NCBI GenBank assembly: GCA_964251665.1
Contig: CAXUKO010000024.1
Location: forward strand, 1-64,000
Source of the DNA: JBBQLG01 sp964251665
Lineage (GTDB): Bacteria > Bacteroidota > Bacteroidia > Cytophagales > Spirosomataceae
DNA: 64,000 nucleotides
Reading direction: 5' to 3'
In this document: piece by piece, positions 1 to 8,298 of the stretch
Layout of the letters: each line of letters begins with the position of its first letter
Numbering within the stretch: the first letter of the stretch is position 1
The notes under the pieces: generated by a model
Database searches by the model: none
Seen by the model: only the letters and a program-made list of their open reading frames with translations
Told to the model about the DNA's origin: nothing
Made by a program: the position numbers and the translations under genes

Positions 1-1151
1 AAAGCTAGTGCAAAAGGTTGATACCAGTCTAATTCTGTATTAACAACATGTGACCCACTTTCTCGTTGTTTAGGCCGTAAATCTCGCTCGATCAAGATGT
101 TCGCACTCGGTGTTTTGTGGCTCAACAGATATGGACTGTGAGTAGTAACAATGACTTGTATTTTGAATTCTTCTGCTAAATCCTGCAAGATTCGACCAAA
201 CTCTGCTTGGGCAGATGGATGCAAAAAACTCTCTGGTTCTTCAATTAATACGATAGGCGTTAACCTTTCAGATTCATTCGATGATGTCTGAAATCGTCTC
301 GCGTTCAAGAGTGTTAAGAAGATTAAAGTTCTATTTTGTGTGCCGCTTCCCCATTCATCCAACGAGACTGCTCCGCCTTTTTCCTTTAAAGATATGCTTA
401 TTGACTCTCTTTCTAAATTCAACCCTTCTATAGATAAGCTTACTTCATATGTTTCTTCAAGCCTTCCCAGTAGCGAGTCGATTTCGTACTGTTGTTTTTT
501 TAGAGACTTCTGGACAGATTTTACCACATTAGCAATCTTACCAGCTATATCTTGTTTATCAGGTTCACTTAAATAACTATTTATTGAATCTCTACTTGCT
601 CTGAATGGAGGAAAGGAGTCGTTTTCAGTTGAGTTGTGGAATATTACACTTTCAGAGGTTTTAATTCTTCTAAGAATCTCTCGTTTGTGTAAATCCTTAG
701 TAATAGCAATTTCTCCAAACTGTATGTTATATTCTGACTGACTTTCCGATTTTAATATTAATTCAATCACTAAATTTTCGCAATTATTTTCTGATTTTGT
801 TTCATTTTCACCAACATTCTGTAACACTAGATCACTTATAAACTTAAATACAGAAGCGTCTGCATCACGGTCTAATTCAAGTGTAAGTTTCAGGCACATC
901 GGCCCTTTATCATCCACTTGCTTCTTCCAATTCGTAAAATCTTTAAGATATGATATTTCACCTACACTAAATACATCGTCTGAAGACATCCGGAAGAACA
1001 TAGCACTCGACAACATATTACGAATGCCTCTCAACATATTAGATTTACCGCAATTGTTCCGTCCACTAACAGCAGTGTAATAATTTTGGAACGTTACAGT
1101 GATGTCCTCTAAAGTCCGGTAATTTTGTGCTTTGAACTCCTTTAAAAACAT
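1..1151 (-). CDS. AAA_15/OLD-like ATPase, C-terminus cut by window edge
   Basis: This reading frame is open from an ATG at 1151 to the left window edge, giving at least 383 codons. It starts MFLKEFKAQNYRTLEDITV, the usual opening of RecF/OLD-type ATPases. A Walker A motif GRNNCGKSN lies near residue 30, a signature-like GSGTQNRTLIF lies in the second half, a Walker B IVLIEEPE follows, and then an H-loop THSPYLL. Such ATPases hydrolyse ATP and often drive a linked nuclease (OLD, GajA) or act in phage defence. No TOPRIM domain is visible, but the C-terminus is missing. The gene is AT-rich compared with the AbiE genes next to it, suggesting separate acquisition. Class is confident; role is inference. 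Confidence 0.85.
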   Translation of the reverse strand, partial: MFLKEFKAQNYRTLEDITVTFQNYYTAVSGRNNCGKSNMLRGIRNMLSSAMFFRMSSDDVFSVGEISYLKDFTNWKKQVDDKGPMCLKLTLELDRDADASVFKFISDLVLQNVGENETKSENNCENLVIELILKSESQSEYNIQFGEIAITKDLHKREILRRIKTSESVIFHNSTENDSFPPFRASRDSINSYLSEPDKQDIAGKIANVVKSVQKSLKKQQYEIDSLLGRLEETYEVSLSIEGLNLERESISISLKEKGGAVSLDEWGSGTQNRTLIFLTLLNARRFQTSSNESERLTPIVLIEEPESFLHPSAQAEFGRILQDLAEEFKIQVIVTTHSPYLLSHKTPSANILIERDLRPKQRESGSHVVNTELDWYQPFALA

Positions 1152-1292
1152 GATCTTATGTATTGTACAATATATTCATGCCAAATGTATGAATTTTACT
1201 CAGATATGTGTATTTAGCTTTGTCCAAAATAATATTTGGTATGAATGTCTTTAGCCGGATTATTGATGGATGTTATAATTCTATAATACAAA

Positions 1293-2132
1293 TTATTCGC
1301 CCATCCCCCTACGCACTTGCTTCAGCAAGTTCAACGCGTAAGGTACCGTCCATTGGGTATTTCGTACCAGCCATTCGGCGACGGGGCTGTCTTCGTCTAG
1401 GCTAATTTGGCGATCTAAAATCCCTACGATGCGTTGGCGAAGGGTTGCCGATAGCGCGAGGATAGGTTTCATCTGACGGCCCATGACCCGAGCTGCTGTT
1501 TTAGTGATGTCGAATTCGTCGTCGCTGAACAGGTCAATGTGGTTCTCATAAATTTCCTCTTCTGCCACGTCGAAATAATGACGCAGGATCAGGCTGATGT
1601 CTAAGATGTCTTTCGGCCGGTGTTCGGGCCGGTCGTCGTAGGCGATTAGTTTTAGCACGACAATGCCGGCCAACGTGCAGACTTGGAATGACTGGTCATC
1701 TATCATCACCGGCTCCGTGCCAGCTTCGTACACTTCCTGAAAGCCATCGACCCGAATGCTCGTTAATCCTTTGCCCGTCACGTTAACGGCCGATTCCATT
1801 GCCATCGCTCCGAAGGGCAACAGATCGACGGGCCGACCGTCTTCAAAGATCAGGGTGTAGGCGTTGTCGCGGCTGGCAATGAACCGCCCCGTTGTAATTA
1901 GGCGTTGCCGCAGTTGCTGATACTGTTCCTCACTGGCCAGTAGTACAGCCAGGTCGAGGTCGCGCGTAACTCGTCCCGGTTCGATGTTGTGCAGACCCGT
2001 CAGCCAAACGTCACGAGCGATGGCCCCGATCAAATAAAAGTCAATGTCTTGAGCTACTAACTCAGCTTCCAGTACGGCGAATAACTCGCCTAGATTACCC
2101 TGTCGAATCTGCTCAAACGTTGTCCTGTACAT
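1293..2132 (-). CDS. AbiEii-like nucleotidyltransferase (putative type IV toxin)
   Basis: A Pol-beta-fold nucleotidyltransferase of about 279 residues. The glycine-containing segment YLIGAIARDVW is followed by the catalytic TRDLDLAVL (two Asp), and a further acidic strand GRPVDLLPFG follows. AbiEii toxins of type IV toxin-antitoxin systems use this fold to transfer nucleotides and stop growth during phage infection. It is directly downstream of an AbiEi-like gene and overlaps its 3' end by 20 bp, so the two are probably translationally coupled. I prefer the start MYRTTFEQ at 2132; an in-frame ATG at 2156 would lengthen the overlap. The C-terminal half is helical and unremarkable. Toxicity is inferred from the family and the context. 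Confidence 0.75.
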   Translation of the reverse strand: MYRTTFEQIRQGNLGELFAVLEAELVAQDIDFYLIGAIARDVWLTGLHNIEPGRVTRDLDLAVLLASEEQYQQLRQRLITTGRFIASRDNAYTLIFEDGRPVDLLPFGAMAMESAVNVTGKGLTSIRVDGFQEVYEAGTEPVMIDDQSFQVCTLAGIVVLKLIAYDDRPEHRPKDILDISLILRHYFDVAEEEIYENHIDLFSDDEFDITKTAARVMGRQMKPILALSATLRQRIVGILDRQISLDEDSPVAEWLVRNTQWTVPYALNLLKQVRRGMGE

Positions 2133-3120
2133 AGTCTTGGTAGATGTGCCGGGCAATTTCTACCGTACGCGGGTCGGCTATTGCTAACAGATCAGCGTAG
2201 ACCAGCAAGGGAGGTACGGTAGGCACCATGGCTGTATCGGCTTCGGCGGCTTTCCAAAAAAGTTGATTCACTTCGACAGGCCCGTTGAGGTCAGGCAGCA
2301 ACCGATACTTTTGGAGCAGGTCAGCCCGGTTTTCATTTGTGTAGAGCGTTAGCGTACCCGGTCGAAGGTTATTAGTCAGGGCATCGGCGGCAGCTTCACC
2401 ACCCCAGTACGTACCCGGTTGCAGTGTCAGTTGTCGCCAGTCGGCAGCAATGAGGGATTTGGGCAGTCGGTAGCGGCCTACTAATAGACTTGTTTTGAGC
2501 GTAGGGCTATACCGGCTCACCCACTGTTCCCGCAGTTTCTCGCGTTGTACTAATTTTCGGCGACCTGCATCGAGTGCCACAACGTACCCCGACTTTTTCA
2601 GATAGTCGACGGTTTGTTGGGCTGTGCCAATCGATACGTTGGTTTGGTCGGCCAGCTCCCTAATGTTAAGGTTAATCGCGTCGGGTTGTGTCAGTAGCGT
2701 AAACAGCAACCGCAGACCGCTTTTGCCGAACGGTTGCTTTATCGTTTTTTTGTTGGAGACTACTTTGCGACCCTGTACCAGGAGAAGCATGCCACTTGAC
2801 TGAATATAACAGTTGCCCGCTTCATCCAGATAGTTTTGGTTGGATTGCCGCAGGGCCTTTTTGAAGTCGTCCGGGATGCTTTGGGCCAATAGTAAGGTTT
2901 CCCCTTCTGTCTGTTGCAGTTGAACTAACTCATCCAGTTGGTGCGCCATTGCCTGCCGTTTGACCTCAGTAGCCAGCTTAATGATGCGACTCCCCGTGTG
3001 AATAGTTAGCCAACCATCGAAGGATAGCGGTTTAGAAGCGGACTGCCACTCGACTGATAAGTCTGTTGCTTCTTTCAGTCCCTCGACGGCTGTATCGACA
3101 ATTTGTTGTCCTGCGTTCAA
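2113..3120 (-). CDS. AbiEi-like antitoxin/regulator of type IV toxin-antitoxin
   Basis: A 335-residue protein. Residues 1-125 resemble a restriction-endonuclease-like fold (TEVK near residue 51, then NYLDEAGNCYI near 97). Residues 134-195 form a winged helix (RELADQTNVSIGTAQQTV), and the C-terminal 140 residues match AbiEi C-terminal regions (GTYWGGEAAADAL). In AbiE systems this protein represses its own promoter and neutralises the nucleotidyltransferase, which is encoded just downstream with overlapping ends. An inverted and direct TTGAACA repeat at 3130-3166 sits on the likely promoter and would suit autoregulation. Family assignment is fairly strong; the nuclease-like reading of the N-terminus is tentative. 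Confidence 0.75.
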   Translation of the reverse strand: MNAGQQIVDTAVEGLKEATDLSVEWQSASKPLSFDGWLTIHTGSRIIKLATEVKRQAMAHQLDELVQLQQTEGETLLLAQSIPDDFKKALRQSNQNYLDEAGNCYIQSSGMLLLVQGRKVVSNKKTIKQPFGKSGLRLLFTLLTQPDAINLNIRELADQTNVSIGTAQQTVDYLKKSGYVVALDAGRRKLVQREKLREQWVSRYSPTLKTSLLVGRYRLPKSLIAADWRQLTLQPGTYWGGEAAADALTNNLRPGTLTLYTNENRADLLQKYRLLPDLNGPVEVNQLFWKAAEADTAMVPTVPPLLVYADLLAIADPRTVEIARHIYQDYVQDNV

Positions 3121-3129
3121 AATTTATCT

Positions 3130-3166
3130 TTGTTCATTTTTATTGAACAAGTAAATTTATTGAACA
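3130..3166 (-). promoter_or_regulatory. AbiE promoter with TTGAACA operator half-sites
   Basis: Read on the minus strand, a TTG is followed after 20 bases by TAAATTTA, close to the Bacteroidota -33/-7 promoter (TTG, TAnnTTTG). The -7 element (3152-3159) is flanked by TTGAACA-type half-sites: an inverted pair at 3130-3136 and 3144-3150 (TTGTTCA/TGAACAA) and a third at 3160-3166. A dimeric winged-helix protein such as the AbiEi-like product could bind here and block transcription. The repeats are seen directly; the binder is inferred. Confidence 0.5.
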
Positions 3167-3207
3167 TAAGCCGGATAAACAAGGCAAAAAGTAACAATGA
3201 CCCAACC

Positions 3208-4293
3208 TTATGAAATAGGAGTCGTACGGTGTAAACGTTGGCATAGTAAAGCTAATCCATCGGCATCGCGGTTGAGAACCAGAAATATGCTTTTACCAGT
3301 CAGTTTATCAATCAATATACCCTGCTGGTACGCCTTGATACTAACAATTGTATTCAGTTTGACAGAAGTAGTTTTTTCCTTGCCCTCGAAAATAAGCCGC
3401 TTGTTGGTTACGTATAGATCGCCGGTATCTATGCGTTTGAGAATGTTGAACGTGTCTCTACGAACCGACTTGCTGTTCGACTGTAGATCAATTACGTCAA
3501 ACGATTTATGGTGCTCATAGTGCTCGGTATAGTTGGTCTGTCGTGCTGTTGCCCGCTCTTCATACCATTGCACCTCACTGGCCCGATAGTGGCACAACTC
3601 TGACTTTTGCAGGGAAGCAGAAACATCGACCACGGGCAAAGCACTGTGTTCGATAGTCCAGTACCGCTTGAATCGCTCAATGCTTCGTTTAGTCTCAGTA
3701 TGGGGCTTAACCCCCAGACTCTGACCAATGGCGTACAACCGAAGTTCTTCATCCGGGGTTATGCGGGCATCCGCACCGTATTCCTCAACAAACCGATCTA
3801 AACGCGCCTGGCATACTTCTTTATAAATCGTATCCGCTAAATCAGAAGGAAAAGAAATTTGCTGCTGTAATGTGGCCAGGGCTGTTTTCTCAGTGTCGGT
3901 TATTTGCCCGCTCTGAACAGCCCTTTCAGCTCGTTGACGATAGGCACTTTCACCGATTCTGGTATGTAACATCTCGACGGTTTGAGCTGGTAGCTGGAAC
4001 AATGTTCGTAGATGAGTCAGGTCAGCTAATCCGTCTTTTGGTAAGAGTCGGTCAGACAATTTGTAATTGAGATGAACGGCGTAGAATTCCTCCAGATTTA
4101 GCATGAACTGGTTCAGCGACAACCCATAACGCTGCTCGATGGTCGTCAGATCGGACGGGGCAATCGAAGAAATCGGGCGGGTAGCCAGCAAATTATTCAA
4201 TTCGATGACCGCGTTCTCTATGGGGTGTTGGCGTAATAGCCGCTGCATGAAGCTTTGAGGTACTAAAGGTCTCGTTTCAAAGGCCGTTGACAT
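3208..4293 (-). CDS. Protein with C-terminal PH/GRAM-like domain, unknown function
   Basis: About 361 residues from the preferred start MSTAFETRPLVPQ at 4293; an in-frame ATG at 4398 would overlap the upstream gene by more than 120 bp. Most of the protein is helical with no motif I recognise. The last 80 residues (GDLYVTNKRLIFEGKEK and the strands after it) look like the short PH/GRAM-like domain in many bacterial membrane- or stress-associated proteins. No signal peptide is visible. The start overlaps the end of the TPR/DUF3761-like gene by 17 bp, implying an operon and perhaps a shared function. What it binds is unknown. Confidence 0.6.
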   Translation of the reverse strand: MSTAFETRPLVPQSFMQRLLRQHPIENAVIELNNLLATRPISSIAPSDLTTIEQRYGLSLNQFMLNLEEFYAVHLNYKLSDRLLPKDGLADLTHLRTLFQLPAQTVEMLHTRIGESAYRQRAERAVQSGQITDTEKTALATLQQQISFPSDLADTIYKEVCQARLDRFVEEYGADARITPDEELRLYAIGQSLGVKPHTETKRSIERFKRYWTIEHSALPVVDVSASLQKSELCHYRASEVQWYEERATARQTNYTEHYEHHKSFDVIDLQSNSKSVRRDTFNILKRIDTGDLYVTNKRLIFEGKEKTTSVKLNTIVSIKAYQQGILIDKLTGKSIFLVLNRDADGLALLCQRLHRTTPIS

Positions 4294-5224
4294 CGTATTT
4301 TCGGTAAGTTTCGTAGATGGGCTTATTCCAGTTGCAAACGCCCCCATGATGAGAGCAAGCGCCACTCCCTTTGGCGTTTGAAGGACTGTCGCTGCCATCG
4401 CAACAAACAGTCTGGTAATACAACAGTTTGCGCAGCGTGGGATTTAGTCTTTCGTAGAGTTTCGTAGCTGGCTTATAGCCTGCTTCGGATGCACTATGCA
4501 GGTCGGTCAACGCTTCTGTTTTGCGTCCCACCTGCTGATAACACAAAGCCCGCTGATACAACTGCTCACCATCCAATGAACTTTGTCGGGACAGCTCGTC
4601 ATACTGTTGAAGGGCCGACCGATACTGTTTCGTCCGAATGTATCCAGCCGCGAGGCCCTCATGAAGTCGACGCTGTCCCTCCGATTCGTTAGCGGTGATA
4701 AACTTGGCTGATTTACCATACAAACCGATTGCTTTGGCATAAGCCCCTTGCTTCAACGAAGCGTCGGCCTTCGTCAGGTACGTTCTCAAACTGTCGAGTC
4801 GCAACGTTTCCTTTTGTTTGGCTTCGGCCAGGGCTTTTTGCTCAGCCACAGCCACTAGCCGCTCTTTTTCGGCGGCCTGCTCGACACGGCCTTGATATTG
4901 AAAGCCGGTAAGCACTGATGTGAGTGACAGTACACCGAGTACTCCAGTTTTCAAAGAGGGCGTAAATCGGAACTGTAATGCACGCTCAATCCGGTGTTTT
5001 CCCCAACTGGAGGCAAAGAAAGCAAAGACGATTAACGACAGACTAAAACCGGGATGAAGACTAAAAACAACCAGGCTAACCACGACCGCTACAGCAGCCA
5101 ACGTGTTCCACAGTAGATCTCCAGGAGTGGTGGCAGAGATGGATTGATTAGGGGTGGATTCTTTAAAATAGTCGGGAAGTACCCGATGTCGGTCGGGGAT
5201 CAATCTTGGTATATACTGTTTCAC
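4277..5224 (-). CDS. Membrane protein with TPR repeats and DUF3761-like tail
   Basis: A 315-residue protein. Residues 35-110 hold hydrophobic membrane segments (AAVAVVVSLVVFSLH, SLSLIVFAFFASSWG, TGVLGVLSLTSVL). A charged, Ala/Lys/Glu-rich coiled-coil-like stretch follows, then two or three TPR-like helical pairs (AYAKAIGLYGKSAKF, YRSALQQYDELSRQ). The tail has a Cys/His cluster with CSHHGGV and WNKPIYE, like DUF3761 domains. It overlaps the PH-like gene by 17 bp. It is probably a membrane-anchored scaffold with a small C-terminal Cys/His module that could bind metal. Function is unknown; the DUF3761 resemblance is from memory of the CSHHGG motif. Confidence 0.6.
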   Translation of the reverse strand: MKQYIPRLIPDRHRVLPDYFKESTPNQSISATTPGDLLWNTLAAVAVVVSLVVFSLHPGFSLSLIVFAFFASSWGKHRIERALQFRFTPSLKTGVLGVLSLTSVLTGFQYQGRVEQAAEKERLVAVAEQKALAEAKQKETLRLDSLRTYLTKADASLKQGAYAKAIGLYGKSAKFITANESEGQRRLHEGLAAGYIRTKQYRSALQQYDELSRQSSLDGEQLYQRALCYQQVGRKTEALTDLHSASEAGYKPATKLYERLNPTLRKLLYYQTVCCDGSDSPSNAKGSGACSHHGGVCNWNKPIYETYRKYDVNGL

Positions 5225-5426
5225 GTCGATTGAGCAGGATTAGGTTTATATGCATAAAATGGTCAGAAATATATACGTTTTGTTCACAAATGGCAAAGGA
5301 CATCTTTGCTACTCGTTTGAATAGGATCGTATCAAATCGTCAGATAAAAATTCTGTACTTCGGTCGAACAAACCTAAAATTGTCTCTGTATAAGTGTTAT
5401 TTTTGGGTTTAAAATTGATAGGCATA

Positions 5427-5630
5427 ATGGAGAATATACAGGGAGACAAGTTAGGGCCACACGTCGCGGTAACACCCGAAGCCCTCATCGTGGATTTCGA
5501 CGCTATCCGTCAGGAGACGATTGACCGGTACGGGTTCGCCGAAAAACCCGCCGACGAGCCGTGGATTATCGGCAAGTTGAGTCAGGCTGATTTTGGTATG
5601 ATGAAGGAGGAAGAGGAGGCAAATCAGTAA
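5427..5630 (+). CDS. Small acidic protein upstream of nucleotidyltransferase-TOPRIM gene
   Basis: A 67-residue protein starting MENIQGDKLGPHVAVT at 5427; an earlier in-frame ATG at 5394 adds only low-complexity residues. It is acidic at the C-terminus (MMKEEEEANQ), with no signal peptide or recognisable motif. It lies 18 bp upstream of the nucleotidyltransferase-TOPRIM gene and is presumably co-transcribed. Small genes just before nucleotidyltransferases are often antitoxins, so a partner role is possible, but nothing in the sequence proves it. Confidence 0.5.
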   Translation: MENIQGDKLGPHVAVTPEALIVDFDAIRQETIDRYGFAEKPADEPWIIGKLSQADFGMMKEEEEANQ

Positions 5631-5648
5631 ACAGTAGCATACGAGTAA

Positions 5649-7547
5649 ATGACCCGCGATCAGGAAGAGTTTTTACAGGTGCTCAACCGGTACCAGGTGG
5701 AGTATGTCGTTATCGGTGGCAAAGCAGTTCAATCCTACGGTAGCACGCGCAAGGCCGACGATATCGACGTTTGGATCAACCCGTCGGCCGACAATGCGCA
5801 AAAGATGGTTTCATCAGTCAAAGAGTTTCTGGGAGCCAACATGCACCCGCGCGATTTCACCGATGACAAAATCGTCTATTTCGGCCGTAATCCGTACCGG
5901 ATTGACATTCATAAGGATGTACCGGGCTTAGGCCAGTTTCCCGACCATTACCCCAACCGCGTACCAGCCCGCACGAAAGACGGGACCGATTTTACCGTCG
6001 TTTCCCCGCATGATCTGGTAGCCAGCAAGAAAGCAGCCGCCCGCCCGAAGGACTTGCAGGACATTGCGTATATAGAGGAGCGTGTGTTAGGCCGTAGCAT
6101 CCAACCGGAGCCAACTAAGAAAGCCGACAGGCCGGTATTGGAGCCGCGTAAGGTGGACTTCGATGACTTCAAACAGCGGATCAATCTGGTCGACTACGCT
6201 ACGGCGCAGGGCTACATCAAAGACCGGCAACGGAGTGGAGGTAGTTCGGTCACCCTCTACAAAGACGATGCACGGGGACGGGATAAGATAGTCGTTTACC
6301 CAAACCAGAAGAGCGGGGTCGACATTTATTTCAACCCGAACGATGGAGCCGACAAGGGGACAGTCGTGCAGTTTCAGCACCGGCGTGGTTCGGGAGACTG
6401 GAAAGATACTATCGAAACCCTGCAACGCTACGTCGGCGACGTGCCGCAACAGCAACGCCCGGCGAAGCAGACTACCCCGGTTGAACAACCAGCACCCACC
6501 CGGGAACAGGCCGTTGTCCGCAGTTTCGATTTGAAACCGCTGATTGATGCCAGTTACCTGACGGGCCGGGGACTGTCGGCTGAGACGATTAAAGCACCGG
6601 AGTTCGAGAACACTGTTTTCAACCGGTCGTACCTGGATCGTAACCGGGGTAAACAGTACACCAATACTGTCTTCCCCATAAAGAATGAACAGGGAACGGT
6701 GGCAATCATCGTCCGTAATGAAGGGTTGAAAATGGTCGAAGGGCCGCGCGGAGATGGTATCTGGATTTCAAACCCGAAAGTAATTGAACCGGGTGGCCGG
6801 GCGGATCGGTTGGTCATCACCGAAAACCCGATTGATGCCATGAGCTTTCAACAACTGAAACCACCGGTAGAAGGGGAAAAAAGACTGTACATCGGTACGG
6901 CGGGTAACCTGTCGTCGGGCGCACCTGATACGGTGCAGAAACTAATTGACCGTTACCAGCCCAAACAGATTGTGCTGGCCAACGACAACGATAACGGCGG
7001 GTTTAAGAATAACATCAACCTCGTCGGGCGGATGCGGTATCCGGGTGTCGAGGAAAGCAACAACATTCAGGCGCAGTTGGCTGTGCCGACACCGAGCCAG
7101 TTGCGGCTAACGGTATCAGTCAGCTATCCCGATCAGGCAACGGGTAAACAGCGGGTGCAGGAGTTGACCGAACGGTTCTCGAATGCCCTCAACAAGAACG
7201 CGCCTACCGACGAGCCGGAGGCCCGTATCAGTGTGCGAGGCTGGCAGGGAAACCGGACCGAATTTGAGGTGTCGATGCCCAATACCCGCCAAAATCTGAT
7301 TCGGGCGCAGTCGGAGTTAGTTGAGGCAAAAGGGTTGAAAGAGTTAGTAACGCTAAAAATTCCGGTGCAGAAAGACTTTACGGAAGATTTGAAACGCGGG
7401 GAGAAACTGACGTTACCCGCTCTGCCCGGCGAAGCAAAGCAACAAGTAGCACAACCACAGCCCGCCGAGGGACCGAAGATGATGCCTAAGTTCGACATAC
7501 CTAACTTTTCAAACAATCAGAATGCCCCCACCGGGATGAAACGATGA
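5649..7547 (+). CDS. Nucleotidyltransferase-TOPRIM primase-like fusion protein
   Basis: A 632-residue multidomain protein. Residues 1-150 are a minimal nucleotidyltransferase: VIGGKAVQSYG near 21-31, catalytic DDIDVW (D38, D40) and YRIDIH (D86). Residues about 175-265 resemble the DnaG/DUF3991-type region found before TOPRIM domains. Residues about 380-460 form a TOPRIM fold with VITENPIDAMSF and VLANDNDNGG, carrying the expected acidic residues. The C-terminus is Pro/Gln-rich. TOPRIM proteins of this type occur on Bacteroidota mobile elements and may prime or process DNA. The fused nucleotidyltransferase is odd and could be a primase accessory or a toxin module. Neighbours are DNA-metabolism genes in the same operon. 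Confidence 0.75.
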   Translation: MTRDQEEFLQVLNRYQVEYVVIGGKAVQSYGSTRKADDIDVWINPSADNAQKMVSSVKEFLGANMHPRDFTDDKIVYFGRNPYRIDIHKDVPGLGQFPDHYPNRVPARTKDGTDFTVVSPHDLVASKKAAARPKDLQDIAYIEERVLGRSIQPEPTKKADRPVLEPRKVDFDDFKQRINLVDYATAQGYIKDRQRSGGSSVTLYKDDARGRDKIVVYPNQKSGVDIYFNPNDGADKGTVVQFQHRRGSGDWKDTIETLQRYVGDVPQQQRPAKQTTPVEQPAPTREQAVVRSFDLKPLIDASYLTGRGLSAETIKAPEFENTVFNRSYLDRNRGKQYTNTVFPIKNEQGTVAIIVRNEGLKMVEGPRGDGIWISNPKVIEPGGRADRLVITENPIDAMSFQQLKPPVEGEKRLYIGTAGNLSSGAPDTVQKLIDRYQPKQIVLANDNDNGGFKNNINLVGRMRYPGVEESNNIQAQLAVPTPSQLRLTVSVSYPDQATGKQRVQELTERFSNALNKNAPTDEPEARISVRGWQGNRTEFEVSMPNTRQNLIRAQSELVEAKGLKELVTLKIPVQKDFTEDLKRGEKLTLPALPGEAKQQVAQPQPAEGPKMMPKFDIPNFSNNQNAPTGMKR

Positions 7548-7708
7548 CAAACCTGTTTACTCTATTGCAGATAAACGCGGCTCAGCGCATTCAGGACGCT
7601 GTAATGCCCTATCTAATTGCGGTATTCCTTACTACGTTTTTGGTCATTGGCGGACGGATTTTACTCGATTTTTTGTTAAAAAGAAGCGGTCCGCCGTCGC
7701 GGGGATAA
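7544..7708 (+). CDS. 54-residue single-pass membrane microprotein
   Basis: Its ATG at 7544 overlaps the TGA of the TOPRIM gene (ATGA), so translational coupling is likely. It reads MTNLFTLLQINAAQRI, then a hydrophobic helix (PYLIAVFLTTFLVIGG) and a basic tail. It has no known homologue to me. The helix and coupling support a real gene, possibly a membrane anchor or small effector. Confidence 0.55.
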   Translation: MTNLFTLLQINAAQRIQDAVMPYLIAVFLTTFLVIGGRILLDFLLKRSGPPSRG

Positions 7709-7722
7709 CCCTACTTTCTACT

Positions 7723-8298
7723 ATGACCTACCTAATTATCGACACCGAAACGAATGGCCTGCCGCAGTCATACCACCTGCCCGTTACCGACCTGACCAAC
7801 TGGCCACGTCTGATCTCGGTGGCCTGGGGGCTGTACGATGACAAGGGAAATGCACTGTGCCAGCACTACACATTAGTACAACCGGATGGTTACCGCTGGA
7901 ACCGCGTAGCACAGCGAATCCATCACATAACCCCGGAGCAGGCACAAGCTGAAGGCCAACCATTGGTCGAGGTGCTTAACCAACTGCATCCGGCTATCGA
8001 GCGGGCCGATGCCTGGGTAGGGCATAACCTTGATCTGGACTACAACGTCATCGGTGCTGAGTTCATACGAATGGAACGAGCACAACCCGGTCGGGTAGGG
8101 GAGTTCCCCGCCCGGCCGTTGGTGTGTACGATGGATGCCAGCGCGAAGGTTACGGCGAATCGCGAACCCGTGCGCCTGGATGAGTTATACCAGTTGCTGA
8201 CCGGCCGACGCATGAAGGGGATGCACGATGCGTCCGCTGATATGCAGGCAACGGCCGACTGCTTTTTTGAACTGAAGCGCAGAAACGTACTGGTCTGA
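7723..8298 (+). CDS. DEDDh 3'-5' exonuclease, DnaQ/RNase T family
   Basis: A 191-residue protein with all DnaQ-superfamily motifs: Exo I IIDTETNG (D7, E9), Exo II HNLDLD (H101, D104/D106) and Exo III H168-x4-D173 (GMHDASADMQATADC). It should remove nucleotides from 3' ends using two metal ions, either as a proofreading-type nuclease or as a stand-alone plasmid exonuclease. No polymerase or BRCT domain is attached. It follows the microprotein by 14 bp, and its stop overlaps the next start (TGATG), so it belongs to the same operon. The family is certain; the cellular substrate is not. Confidence 0.85.
   Translation: MTYLIIDTETNGLPQSYHLPVTDLTNWPRLISVAWGLYDDKGNALCQHYTLVQPDGYRWNRVAQRIHHITPEQAQAEGQPLVEVLNQLHPAIERADAWVGHNLDLDYNVIGAEFIRMERAQPGRVGEFPARPLVCTMDASAKVTANREPVRLDELYQLLTGRRMKGMHDASADMQATADCFFELKRRNVLV

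Noticed and set aside
4277..4398. The longer start (ATG at 4398) of the PH-like gene as a true N-terminus
   Set aside because: It would overlap the upstream gene's conserved CSHHGG tail by more than 120 bp; the start at 4293 leaves a 17-bp overlap.
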